Below, piece by piece: positions 1-10,763 of a DNA stretch of 64,000 nt; position 1 is the stretch's first letter; every line of letters begins with the position of its first letter. The DNA is from Vicia villosa. Taxonomy: Eukaryota; Streptophyta; Magnoliopsida; Fabales; Fabaceae. The DNA is taken from positions 42,106,766 through 42,170,765 of the forward strand of contig NC_081185.1 in NCBI RefSeq assembly GCF_029867415.1, in the 5' to 3' direction. Under the pieces are notes generated by a model. That model was not told where the DNA came from. It saw only the letters and a list, made by a program, of their open reading frames with translations, and searched no databases. Both the position numbers and the translations under genes were made by a program.

Positions 1-910
1 GGGAATTCAATCGAGGGGAGGAGAATGGAGGGGAAGGGAGGGGAGGGAATTTAACTAAATATATGTTTGGTTCAAAGAAGGGGAGGGGAGGGGAGGGGAG
101 GGATTTTTAATAACAAGTATGTTTGGTTCACAAGGGGAGGGGAGGGATTTTAAAATCAATTTACATTTTTATCCTTATAAATATTATTATTTGTGCTTAG
201 TAAAAATAATTCTTAATAAAAACTTGTTCATTCATAAACCATAATATAACCGTAAACAACAACACACATTAGTTGAACTATATATCTTCAACGTAAATCA
301 AACTATTATCTAATCTTATGATTAATCTAACCCAATAAAACAATTCCTATAATTAAAAATAAATAAAATAAAGTTAGAATATTAAAAAAATTAAATAAAT
401 AATATTAGAGTTAAAAATTTTATTTATAACATAGATATATTATATTTGCATATATTGTATATTGTTATTATATATAAGAACTGATATAAGTATAAGTATG
501 TTATTATTATAAAAATAATAATATAATATCAAAAAGGGAACTTCAACAAAATAAAAAGAAAAAAATTCACCTGAGAGGAACAACGCACAAATAGCAACAC
601 ACAATAGAAAAAAATAAACGTGAAATAATACGGAGAAAAAATGTAGTCTTTAATAATTTAATAAGGACAATCTTGGAATTAAAAAAATAACTGAGGTTAA
701 AATAGGGAAAATAATATAAGTATTATTACTAAATCTTCCCTCCCCTCCAAATCCCTCCAATTTGGAGGGGAGCAAAAAGTTAGTCTAGGAGGGATTTTGC
801 TCCCCTCCCCTCCCCACCTCTTATAAAAAATGAACCAAAGATATATTTTAATAAATATCCCCTCCCCTCCCCTCCCCTCCCCTCCATCTACTCCTAACCA
901 AACGGACCCT
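1..910. mobile_element. MITE-like element with G-rich inverted ends, cut by the window edge
   Basis: The left part (about 13-145) is rich in GGGGA repeats on the plus strand. The right part (about 738-890) carries the complementary CCCCT repeats and ends in ACCAAACGGACCCT at 897-910. Both ends also hold a GTTTGGTT / AACCAAAC motif, so the ends are inverted copies of each other. The interior (150-730) is strongly AT-rich with no ORF. This matches a small non-autonomous DNA element, but the left terminus and any target duplication lie outside the window, so the superfamily is open. Confidence 0.45.
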
Positions 911-1852
911 AAGAGAAATGCTCTCGTGATCGAAATAATGCTTATTCCTCAAGCATTAAGAGAGTTAATGCACTAATTAATAATAAGAAAACTAGAGAAC
1001 CACTTCTTTTAATTGAAAGGTGGGGTTAAATATAAGTGTTGATAAAGCCTTAAATGACTTTTTTTTTCTTTTTTAATTAAAATTGATTAGTTTTTTGTTT
1101 TTTTAATTATTATTATTTATTATAAATTTATGGAAGATATTTTTTATGGAAGAAGTAATAAGATTATAATTGTGTTAACTAAAATTTATTATTTAATTCT
1201 TACTTATTATAAATTTTTGGAGGAAAATTTTTATGGAAGAAGTTATAGGGATTATAAATTTTTTTAATTAAAAGTTATTATTATTTTTATTATTTAATTA
1301 TTATTTTTTACTATAAATTTTTGGAAGAAAATTTGTGCGAAAAAAATTATAGGATTTTAATTTAGTATGATATGATATATTATTTTATAGATTATTATTG
1401 ATATTTTTATTATTCTTACATTTAACTATATTATATTAAGTACATTTTATCGCTTCAATAAAATTGTTTATTCACTCCATCATTTCATTTCGTTTCTTAA
1501 ATTATAATTAAATTTAAAAGATAACTTTACTTTAATTAAATATAATTTAAAATTTAAATATAATTTTTATAATACATAATTACTTATTAGTTTGGTTACA
1601 TTTTAAAAGAGTATTAAATTAAATTAATTAGGATATATATTCCACACATTTATAAAAAAAAATTATTTATCATATTACAAATTATTTTAAAAATATTAAT
1701 AGTAAATAATTTTATTAGAATTTAGAAATATGTGTTTCATAAAAGTATATGTTTTTTTTTTACCAATAACCAACTTTTTCAACTTAATTTCTCCAATAAC
1801 CATGTTTCCCCATTATTTACCTAAATAACCAGGTTTTATAATGCACTCAATA
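911..1852. other. AT-rich non-coding stretch
   Basis: No ORF, RNA gene or clear mobile-element boundary is visible. Three loosely similar blocks around 1130, 1210 and 1320 share the words TATAAATTTTTGGA and GAAGAA, which suggests an old short tandem duplication. The rest is A/T homopolymer-rich sequence. Confidence 0.6.
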
Positions 1853-1943
1853 AGTAACTTAGACGCCATATAAGTTGACTAATATGTGACATCATAATGA
1901 TGTCACTTAATAGTCATTTCATATGGCGATGCCTAAGTTACTT
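1853..1943. repeat. 91-bp imperfect palindrome, MITE-like
   Basis: The outer arms AGTAACTTAG and CTAAGTTACT are exact inverted copies. Inside them GCCATAT and ATATGGC pair, and the centre is TGACATCAT-A-ATGATGTCA, a perfect 9-bp inverted repeat. A related GCGCCATATGAGACGTCGCC word follows at about 1956. It could be a tiny foldback element or the end of a larger one. No coding capacity. Confidence 0.5.
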
Positions 1944-2135
1944 TTTGAATTCATGCGCCATATGAGACGTCGCCTAGACTTATTTTCAAAATAAAAATTA
2001 ATTATTTAAATAAATGATAAAAAAATATGGTCATTGAGAGTATTTAATTGAAAAAATTGATTATTAGAGAATAAATTTCAAAGTATATACGATCAATATT
2101 TCATTGATTAAAATCTTATAAATATCCTATCTTTC

Positions 2136-2148
2136 AATTGTGACTCTC
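2136..2148. repeat. LINE target-site duplication, left copy
   Basis: AATTGTGACTCTC occurs here and again at 55320-55332, immediately after the A-rich tail of the LINE. A 13-bp match exactly at both LINE ends is the expected product of target-primed reverse transcription. It shows that everything in between was added to one original LINE insertion. Confidence 0.85.
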
Positions 2149-2287
2149 TAAAAAGACAAAAAAACTGGAAAAGTAGTGATGTGTGAACGGCCCCTCTTCC
2201 CCGTTCCTTTCTCACTTGACCTAGCGGTGTCTCCTTCTCCGACCTTCCCGTTGTCATTACCTTTCTTTTTCTTTCCTTCCCCTTCCT
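2149..2287 (+). other. LINE 5' UTR
   Basis: This lies between the left target duplication and the first ORF1 residues. It is pyrimidine-rich after 2190 and has no ORF of its own. Its length suggests that the LINE is nearly full-length at its 5' end. Confidence 0.6.
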
Positions 2288-2371
2288 TTGGCTTCTTTTC
2301 ATCCCCATGACCTTTTCCCGGAAAACTTTGGTATTCCTCCGATTACAGCCATACCTCCACTTTCAGCTAAG
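2288..2371 (+). pseudogene. LINE ORF1, N-terminal piece (interrupted)
   Basis: The frame reads FPENFGIPPITAIPPLSAK and then runs into a GC-rich insertion. The same frame resumes after the duplicated target at 3010-3022 with KKTVQAIASN. The frame opens at TTG with no visible ATG, so the true start is uncertain or lost. In plant LINEs this region leads into the DUF4283 nucleic-acid-binding domain. It is non-functional because it is split. Confidence 0.7.
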
Positions 2372-3009
2372 GATGTCAACTTCCCTCCATTAGGGGGGAT
2401 CTCCGTGGGGATTCCTCATTTGGGGCCCCAAAGACATGGAATTTTACCCCGCAGGAACGGGGATAGGGAACAAAGTCTCCCCAAAGGCACTTCGGGGACG
2501 GGGGTGGCGTAAATATCCCTGCTCTGTGGAGTCCCCGCCCCGCCTAAAATAGCATAATGTCATTAATTTATATATAATTTTAAATTATTATGTAAGTTTA
2601 TTTTCATTTCATATAATTAATATTATACAAAAATTTAAAATACATATTAAAAAAATAAAAACTAAATGATTATTTCAATTTTTTAGTTTGAAATTTTGGT
2701 GGTCATGACACTCAATATTATAGATTAAACATTTTTAAAACAATATATTTATCATAAAGGAATAATATCTAAATTTTTTGTGGTTAGTTTTTGACGCTTA
2801 TACGATTAATTTGGTTTAAAATAATAAATAAAAAAGTCATGTTTATGGATCTCCGCATGAACACTGGAGATCCGTGGGGACTCGCAGGGATCCGCGGGGA
2901 CAGGGATGGGGGACAAAATCTCCCAAAGCGGAGATGGGGAATAGACTTGAGGGAGAGGATTGTGATGGGAATGTATCCCCCTCCCCTGCCCTGCCCCATT
3001 GATATCCCT
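2372..3009. mobile_element. 638-bp GC-rich-ended non-autonomous element with 13-bp target duplication
   Basis: It is flanked by ACTTTCAGCTAAG at 2359-2371 and 3010-3022, so it inserted cleanly into LINE ORF1. Its ends are weak inverted repeats: GATGTCAAC at the left, ATTGATATC at the right. The first 170 and last 170 bp are rich in GGGGA/TCCCC words, while the middle (2545-2840) is AT-rich. The ORFs inside have no coding character. A 13-bp duplication is longer than usual for hAT or Mutator elements and would fit a retroposed element better, but no poly-A tail is visible. Class unresolved. Confidence 0.65.
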
Positions 3010-3329
3010 ACTTTCAGCTAAGAAGACAGTTCAAGCAATTGCTTCCAACTCCTTTGATGATACGGTTTGTAATGTTTGTGTCATTCCTCAAAGTCAGCAG
3101 CCAATTCCTTGTATCAAGGGAGACAACATCTCTATTAAAATTTTTGAAAAAGAATATCAGTTAGTTCTTCAAGCTTGTAAACATAACCTCCATGGTAGAA
3201 TTCTTTGCCCAAAGGGGTCTACGCCCCTCACTGTTACTGTAGTTCGCTCCAAGCTAGGTACTGAATAGACCAACATCAACAAATGGGGTATCACGTCCTT
3301 AGGTAAAGGATTTTATGAGTTTTACTAAG
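3010..3329 (+). pseudogene. LINE ORF1, DUF4283-type domain piece
   Basis: The frame contains CVIPQSQQPIPCIKGDNISI, then LQACKHNLHGRILCPKGS and, after a stop near 3266, GITSLGKGFYEFY. The words ACKHNLHGR, PKGSTPLT and GKGFYEF are typical of the DUF4283 domain in ORF1 of plant L1 elements (established family knowledge). The reading ends at 3329, where copia LTR sequence begins. The next recognisable ORF1 residues are at 48752, roughly 60 codons further along the protein. Confidence 0.75.
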
Positions 3330-4004
3330 TGTGCAGATGTTCCTACAAGACTCATTCAACATGCAGGATATGAAACAAGCATGAAAATTATATCAGAAAT
3401 CTATCAGGTCCAAAAGTTTAGAGAAGTTCAGAGAAGGTCCAAAAGACAGATAAGAAGTTCTGAAGAATTCAGCTTCAGCACATCCAATACAAATACACGG
3501 TGATCGATAAAAACAATAATGATAAAGTCACATGTGAACCTTGGAACCACGTGAAAATAGATACAAGCTCAACTTACAAGTTATTTCTATACTCAAGATA
3601 AGACATGTCGTGAAAGCATCCCCTTTCAGTACACGTGTTATAATGCATTTATTGAAACATTCAAAATGTTCGAGCGGTACTATTAAATTTCCTATAAAAG
3701 AACAAGAGCTTAAAATCAAAAGGTGTGGGATGCATGTGTCATACCCCAATTTTTGACCCTAAGATCCTATATCATTCATATCCTAATCACTAATCAAGAG
3801 CTTCACTTGGAAGTTTTGTTTATGGTATTGCACTCACCTCATCAATAAGAGGGACCGTCAAACACCAATGATTGTTTATCTTGTATGCATATTATACTAA
3901 CCCAAATACCAAAAAAATTGCTTTGTTTCTTTGCAGGCTTTTGTTTTGTAGGTACCAAGCCAAGACATGCAATAAACAAGGCATTTTCCACATTTTGCAC
4001 TGAT

Positions 4005-4988
4005 GAAATCGATTTCCCTCTTGGGTAAATCGATTTCCCTACAGCAATTTTCAACAAAATCACATTCTGGACAGCATGAAATCGATTTCCCTCCTGGGTA
4101 AATCGATTTCCCTAGTGTATTTTGCGCCAAATTCTCTTCTGGAACAGAGTGAAATCGATTTCATTCCTGGGGGAAATCGATTTCCTTAAGGCGAAATTCA
4201 AAAAAAAAATAGAGAGGGAAGCTTGATTTGATTTTGGCACCTATTTTCTTTGACCATTTTTGTCATTTTACCAATTTTCCACCTCACCAAAATAATTCCC
4301 TTCATTAATTCCATTTTAACCTCATTTTACCATTTTTTACCATTTAAATGCCACTTTAATCACCAATTAAACACAAGTTAATTAACCAAGAGCAAATGAC
4401 CAAATTGCCACTACTCTTGCTCTCATCCTATAAATAGAGGCCACTACTCTCTCATTTCTCAAGCTTGGAGAGCCAAAAAATTGCTTGCAAATTCATTTCT
4501 CACCCTTTCCAAAACCTTCACCCAAAGTTCATTTTCATAAGATTAGTGAGATTCACATTGAATCTTGCTAATTTTGAACTAAACCTCCTACATTTCTCTC
4601 TTTTCTTTGGTTGTTCATCTCCAAATTTGAAGGATCTATACTCTTTGTGCTTGCTCTTGAAGCTACTCCAAGACTTTTGTTCAAGAAGTGGTAATTTGCT
4701 AGATCCATGATGTAGATCTTTATTGCTTGTGTTCAATGCATCTTTGATGCTATATTGATGATATATGCTAGTTTTGTGATGGAAATTTCGTGCTCAAGTT
4801 GATGTGTGATCATAAGGTGTTTGTATATTTGTTCAAATGAAGTTTCATGCCTTTAAATGATGTTTTTGCTGAAATTTACACTGATGAAATCGATTTCCTT
4901 AAGGCTGAAATCGATTTCCTGCTGAACGTAACTTGTTTTTTTTGAAAACTGCACTATGGAAATCGATTTCCCCCTGCATGAAATCGAT
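4005..4988. promoter_or_regulatory. Five pairs of palindromic AAATCGATTT motifs
   Basis: The word GAAATCGATTTC or a close variant occurs ten times as five pairs. ATCGAT centres are at about 4010/4031, 4083/4104, 4156/4178, 4891/4912 and 4964/4985. Within each pair the distance is 21 bp (once 22). Three pairs lie upstream of the TATA box and two downstream. The arrangement looks like sites for a dimeric DNA-binding protein, but no factor is assigned. Confidence 0.6.
4429..4436 (+). promoter_or_regulatory. TATA box of the 3.4-kb solo LTR
   Basis: TATAAATA in the context CATCCTATAAATAGAGG, a plant consensus TATA. Transcription of the parent element probably began about 30 bp downstream. Confidence 0.6.
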
Positions 4989-5040
4989 TTCCTGCTGGCA
5001 GAATGTGGTTTTTTGCCTTTTTTATGCTTGTTTTGGCTTC

Positions 5041-5287
5041 CTTCTTCCTCCATTTCATTAATATCATTGGATCTAGGATGTTGATTGGTTTGAAAGGACC
5101 AAATCCATAATATTAGATGAATGATATTAATGATAGTGTGAGTTGATTGTCTTTTGTGAATTTTATTCTTCTTCTTCCATTTCATTAATATCATTGGATC
5201 TAGGATGTTGATAGGTTTGAAAGGACCAAATCCATAATATTAGATGAATGATATTAATGATAGTGTGAGTTGACTTTACTTTATGCA
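5041..5287 (+). repeat. 127-bp tandem duplication in the solo LTR
   Basis: The block beginning with CATTTCATTAATATCATTGG at about 5051 is repeated from about 5178 with few differences, and both copies continue through GATATTAATGATAGTGTGAG. It lies downstream of the TATA box and is non-coding. Confidence 0.75.
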
Positions 5288-6963
5288 TTTTATCTTCTTC
5301 TTCTCCTTTTTTTCTTTTGATCGATGAAAGTCTTAACACTTTGAGAATTCTTATGGATTCTTAGTAAAGACTAGATCATTACCTATTTTCTTTTCGTGCG
5401 GTATTGCTTTCGGAGAATGATCTACATATCATTTCTCTCGCATGCATTAGCACATAAAGTTTTGACCGGCCTCGTTGTAGGGTGATTTCTACATAAATCA
5501 CTTGGCGATCTGCTTAACATAGCGCAATATTTCGTGTCCCGAACAAAAAAGATCAAATATGGAAGAGAATTGTATGCGGTTGATTTAAGACTTATGGAAA
5601 TTTATCGTGTAGTCGCTATGATTTTATCAAGCTTCTGATAAAGTTCCATTGAATTTAAATCCGAGAACATCCTTCACTCACCATCGATCTTTACTACTAA
5701 CTTTGATAACATACTTGACAAGTTTCAAGATGGTTACCTTTAACATCTAACAACTAACTTTAATTTCCGCATTTTATTATATCGCTTTTTATATTTCCCG
5801 CTTTATCGCTTTATGTTATCATTTCATCATATTTACATTCCGCTATTTTTCCTTTGTCCATTTGGACGTTTATATTCCGCTATTTTCTCTTTGTCCATTT
5901 GGACATATGTTTATGTTTCCGCCATTTTCTCTTTGTCCACTTGGACCATACTTTACTTTTATGCTAAAACACTAATAATAACAAAAAATCTAAAAAACAC
6001 CTAAGGCTCTCTTTTGGACTATTGGTTACTATCCCTAGCATTCTGGAGACTCGGACTTATGGACTTAGGACCTCTGGACTCTCATTCTGTTATTACTCTG
6101 TGATTGTTCTGTCTGTCTGGCATTGGATTGTTGTCTGTTTATGTGTGCAGGTATTTCCTTGAAAGCCCTTGATGGTTAATTCCAAGGCATTGAGATAAGG
6201 ATTTTACCCGAAAACAGCCGTTACTCTTCCCGATTTTTGTCAGAATTTTAATGTGCTTAATGCAAAGTGGTGCTAAGACAATAAGTTCATCTGGATCCCC
6301 AAGTGATAATGTTGGTTTAGTATTGATATTCCAAAGGATGGGAAATCTACCTTGACTCATAATGTCAAGTGTTGGCTTCTTCTTCTTCGGTTAGACCGTT
6401 TCTTTCCTTAGCTTTTATTTTACGCAATAAGATAGCCTCTTTATCTCCTCCCATTCTTAAATTTTCAAAATCTTCTCCCTTTTTCAAAAAACCTTCTTAT
6501 GTTTGCAATCATTTTCAAAACGTTTTCTTTAAAATATCTTTTGCCCTTAGTGGCCTTTTCCTCTTTTTCTTCAAAAGTTTAGACACTGTTAATTGTCGAA
6601 ACGAGTGGTTATACCCCACGATTTGGAAATTGATTGATATAATGAGATCTTTTCCGCGTGAGAGAGCTTGTGGCATACTCGTCGATTTTATCTGAGTTGG
6701 AGCCCTTCTTTCATTTGCGAAGCAAAGAACTCATTTGTTCTCATGCTCAAGATCAATGGCTGAGTATTTCTCTCCGACGACGATAAAGTATTTATTCGTT
6801 TTAAAAACGTTTTTCCCTTTAAGCGGAACTACATTAGCTCTGACTTCTCCATTGCACCGAGGAGGTATGTAGGCACAAGGCTTAACGTCTTGCCGAACTT
6901 ATTTTAAAAATAAAACAAACTCTTTTTTTTGGCACACACACACACAGATTTTCAAAAAGGTTC

Positions 6964-7012
6964 CTGTGGAGTACCACAGATATGAGGGGTGCTTTAAACC
7001 TTCCCCTCATAT
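6964..7012 (+). promoter_or_regulatory. Two-hairpin module near the 3' end of the solo LTR
   Basis: Hairpin 1 is CTGTGG-AGTA-CCACAG (6964-6979). Hairpin 2 follows with no spacer: stem ATATGAGGGG (6980-6989), 13-nt loop, stem CCCCTCATAT (7003-7012), ten perfect pairs. The same architecture with different stem sequences occurs at 16461-16509, 22473-22520, 34785-34832 and 46675-46723. Confidence 0.7.
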
Positions 7013-8457
7013 AATCAACACCCGAACCTGAGTTCTCTTTCTTGTTTTAAAAAACAAAACTTTGGGTTTTACGTTCTTTTCCCTTTTCCTTGGAAAAAAT
7101 AAAGCGCGGTGGCGATTTCAAACGAAATATTGATTCGAGTCAATCTTATGGCTTCGATATCAGATTTTCCCCGCTACAGCATGCACATTTGCACCAAGTT
7201 GCACTAAAGAAATCCACAAATACATAAAGAAGGAAAAGAAAGTAAGAGTGCTTTAAGTACTACAACATGTCCAAATAAAGAAAACCAAATAAAGAAAAGA
7301 AGTCTCTGCATGTTATGCAGTATGCTCTAGTGGAGTAATGAAAGTTGGAAATATATCTGAAAGATTTCCACAAATACATGATCAATATTAAAATCCACAC
7401 ATTCGATGGCTAAAGAAACCAAATACACTGAGTTGTTGCTCTACAGTGTAATATGTTTGCTTAAGTTCATTAATATGGTTCTAGCTTGACAAGCTCCATG
7501 ATCAGTATAAAAGGTGAAAATGAAGAACATTACACAAGAAGAAATTTAAGACAAGAGATGCTGGTCTTAATCAGCTTCCAGACAAATGAAGAAGATCAAA
7601 TTGAAGAAGCACCCAATACAAATAGCTAATGCTTTTACTCTGCTTATCAACAAAGAAGTGAAGATCTCGTCCAAAAGCTGAAGATAAGAAGATTACAAGA
7701 TAATTCTTGTAAGAATACATATGACACAAGAGTTGTTACTTATATTGTTTTATCTCTTAAGAATCTTATAATCACTTGTTTAGACACCAGAGGAGGTTAC
7801 TGGTCAGTGTGTTAAAACAATATGTTCTTAGATAACTAGAAAATCTGCTTGTTAAGAAGCATCGTATTGTAACCAAACTTAATGTCGATGATTCCTTAAG
7901 TGACCGAGTAAAGGTCAGAAGCTTGAGATGACAGTGAATAGGAACATTGTGGAAATCTTCTTAGAAGACCAAGTGAAGGTCAGAAGTTCAAAGGGGTCAA
8001 TGAATGTTATATCTGTAAATCAGATCACTGAACAGTTCATTGGAGTAAGTCACGACAGTTGATCGTGCAATTGTAATAAAGATTGGTTATAGTGGATTAA
8101 GCCCTTGAATAAGGAAAAATTACCTTGGCGGGTGGACTGGAGGTAGCCTTTTTGAGAAGGTGAACCAGGATAAAAATGAATGTGTCTTTTACTTTCTGAA
8201 CCTTCATTTAAACCAGAATTTCCATGCAGTTCTTATTCAGAAATCGTGCTTAACAAAGTCCGAAGTTCTGATGAAGAAAAGGAAAAAAATTAATATATGT
8301 CTCGTTGGTTATGCACTATCATGCTTCCGCAATATTATCTAAAGCATCTCCAAAAAGATGAGATATTAGAAGAAAGAAAAGATTTATATACAGGGAAATA
8401 AATATTGAAGAACACAATTCAAACCCCCCCTTTCTTGTGTTTTTCTCCACCTTCAAT

Positions 8458-8469
8458 TGGTATCAGAGC
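8458..8469 (+). other. copia primer-binding site (initiator tRNA-Met)
   Basis: TGGTATCAGAGC directly follows the LTR end after two bases. It is the usual complement of the 3' end of initiator tRNA-Met used by plant copia elements, and it fixes the LTR end at 8455. Confidence 0.85.
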
Positions 8470-9199
8470 ATGGCTTTGTTATTGATTCCTGAAATCAAAC
8501 ACTTAACCATGTAGAGAGATCGAAAAGGGGAAAAATCACACTGATTAGAAAACGAATCTTTATTCATACTCTCAGTGTTATCAGAAACTAAGTGGAACAA
8601 AGACATTCCATGCTCATGAATTATTGCTTAAAACTCTGAAGATACTATCAAAACATCTCAAGACAAGCATGTGGACCAAAAGAAAAAGGATCAAAAGGAA
8701 GAACATTTGGGCTGAAAGAAAACATTCAAAAATCAAACAAGTGTAGCTGAATCAATTCAGTTGGTCCAACTCGACTCATAAGAACAATGACTCTGAAGTA
8801 GCAAGGGAAGAACAGAAAGAATCACAACATACAAAGAAGTTCCCTCTTAGAAAAAATTGAAAGAAAGGTGTATCTTCAAAACGAACAGATTGAAAAAAAG
8901 ATGTATCTTCAAAACGGTCAGATCTTTCTAAACCCTCTTCTTTTATGATTTTGCTGATTAAAAGTGTGTTTGTCATAAAGTTATTATATATATAGCTCAC
9001 TTTTGCATGCCTAGATAAATAGTCTACATTGCCGCCTACTCTACTATTAGCTCTGTCCTCCATGAAGAGCCTGTTCTCTCTCACTCTCGAAAATTGGTCA
9101 CAACCATATCATTAACTCTCTTGTCTGGTTTTGAGTACTTTAAAATACGAGTTTGTAGATCAATTCTTTTTATCAACCTATTTTCTCTTTTCTCTCATC

Positions 9200-9948
9200 A
9201 TGCCTCCACTAACTTTTCTAGGAAATGAAGATCTTCTTGAAATAATCTTAGAAAATCAAGTTGAAATTTCATCTATTGAAAATAGTTTCGCTTGTAGTCT
9301 CATAGATGTAATCTACTATCAAAAATGGACAAGATACCATTCAATGCTCAAGAAACCTATCTATGAGAATCTTGTTAAAGACTTCTGGAAACACGCATCT
9401 CTTAACCCTGAAAATAACTCCATCTCATCCTTCATATTCAATATTCCGATTTCTATTAACTGTTTCTCTTTTGTTCTTGCGACTAGATGTGAGAATCGAG
9501 GAATCATTGTTAACTCCTTTGAGACTCAATTCATTAAGCCCGAGATGTTGAGTACTCTTCATGATGTTTCTTCAGGATACAATTCCATTGATCCCAAAAA
9601 TCTCCTAACCATTCCAATAACCTGGTTTAAGCTCGTTATATAAAATTTTCCCTTCCTAGAAGAAAAAACCAAGATCTTCTAAGATATGGTGATCAAGCGT
9701 TCATCTATCTTCTGATGAATGACATGCAGATAAATCTGCCTCAATCCATGTTCATTCATCTATGGAAGTCCATTTATGAATCCAGAAATCGCACTAAGTC
9801 TTACATTCCTTTCAGAAGAGTGTTGTCAGAAATTTTCATTCAAGAAGGAATCATGGAAATCATCAAAGAAATGATAGCAGAAGATGAAACAGAAAACTAT
9901 CCTGAAAATATGTTATTAATAACTAAGGGTAACATCTTTAGAGATTAA
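9200..9948 (+). pseudogene. Decayed ORF A in the copia interior, plant-transposon/envelope-like
   Basis: It starts at ATG 9200 (MPPLTFLGNEDLLEI), is open to a stop at 9641-9643, and continues in another frame to 9948. Landmarks are YYQKWTRYHSMLKKPIYENL, then VKDFWKHASL, then INLPQSMFIHLWKSI in the second frame. The layout (a Trp-rich start, a NLVK-FW motif, later a NLP--F-H--KS motif) resembles the 'putative plant transposon protein' or envelope-like ORFs found in legume SIRE relatives. That assignment is from memory of the pattern and tentative. One frameshift separates the halves. Function unknown. Confidence 0.45.
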
Positions 9949-10763
9949 TAAATAAACCTGTATGCATCACATTCTCATTAGTTGTTATTCTGAGATAGTT
10001 TAATTGAATTTCTCTTATTTATTATTCTTATCTTTAAAACTCCCTTAGTCTTAACTGCAGAAGTTCATCCTTTTCCGTTCTCACTTTCCCATCAAAATCT
10101 TTTTCATCCATCGGATTGACATTCCTAAAAATCAGTGGGGCCTAAGCATGCCCTTATAGCCAAAAATTATGTCCGTTTGAACAAGATTGAAGAACTTAAA
10201 AGATTAATTAATTGTTACCTTCCATATGTAGCTATTTTTTTCTTAATGAATTCATGCTACTATGTCTGTCTCAACTAAGCATCATCAGAATCTGAACTAC
10301 GTGTGAAAATAAACTAACGAGGATGGAGAAAAAATTATACTAAATGGCCAAAAAATTTACATGTACGAAGTAAAATCTAGAAGTTAGGATCAAACCGAAG
10401 TCGTGAAGAAGAATAAATCAAAATTACGAAAATCAGAAGTTCTAAATGTGAAAAGTCTCACGCATGTAAAACTCTTGATTATTGAATGCGTGCAAAAATC
10501 TCTGAATGATCACATACAGTTAAGCTACTGAGATAAAATCCCTAGGTAACTGTTCAAATCTCTTTAAATCACGCTACCCTTTCCTAATAGTCAAAATCAA
10601 TTAATGCTAAGTAATAATTTCCTTTTTAATTCACTGTTTTCTTTCTGTTCTCAATACATCGTCTCTTCATTTATCTATATCACCAACTGTTCCTTTTCTA
10701 GCAACTCCCACATCTCTCTCTCTCCATCCATCTATTTTTTTTACTCAACCGTTTCCGTCTTCA
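9949..10763. other. Spacer between the two related ORFs
   Basis: No coding signal. It is mostly AT-rich, with a pyrimidine-rich block at 10600-10760 ahead of the next ATG that resembles a 5' leader. No hairpin or repeat stands out. Confidence 0.5.

Larger units (their letters stand above)
3737..7178 (+). mobile_element. Ogre-like solo LTR (3442 bp)
   Basis: It starts TGTCATACCCCAATTTTTGA and ends CCGCTACA, and is flanked by GCATG on both sides (3732-3736 and 7179-7183), so it is a complete insertion. There is no primer-binding site, gag or pol, which means a solo LTR left by LTR-LTR recombination. It has a TATA box at 4429-4436, ten palindromic motifs, a tandem duplication and, near its end, the two-hairpin module shared with the Ogre LTRs. 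GGTGGCGA near 7110 recalls the Ogre primer-binding site. Confidence 0.85.
3330..8455 (+). repeat. copia 5' LTR, split by a solo LTR
   Basis: The two parts are 3330-3736 and 7184-8455, about 1.68 kb in total. It begins TGTGCAGATG, ends CACCTTCA, and is followed one base later by the primer-binding site. The stretch from about 7857 to the end is repeated at 48107-48751. Words such as CTTGGCGGGTGGACTGGAG (8126-8144) are typical of SIRE/Angela LTR 3' parts. The start is inferred from the TG and the end of LINE homology; no matching target duplication is visible. Confidence 0.65.

Noticed and set aside
2108..3021. ORFs in the GC-rich element and the LINE leader
   Set aside because: They follow base composition of the GGGGA-rich ends and have no recognisable domain; only the LINE ORF1 frame is supported.
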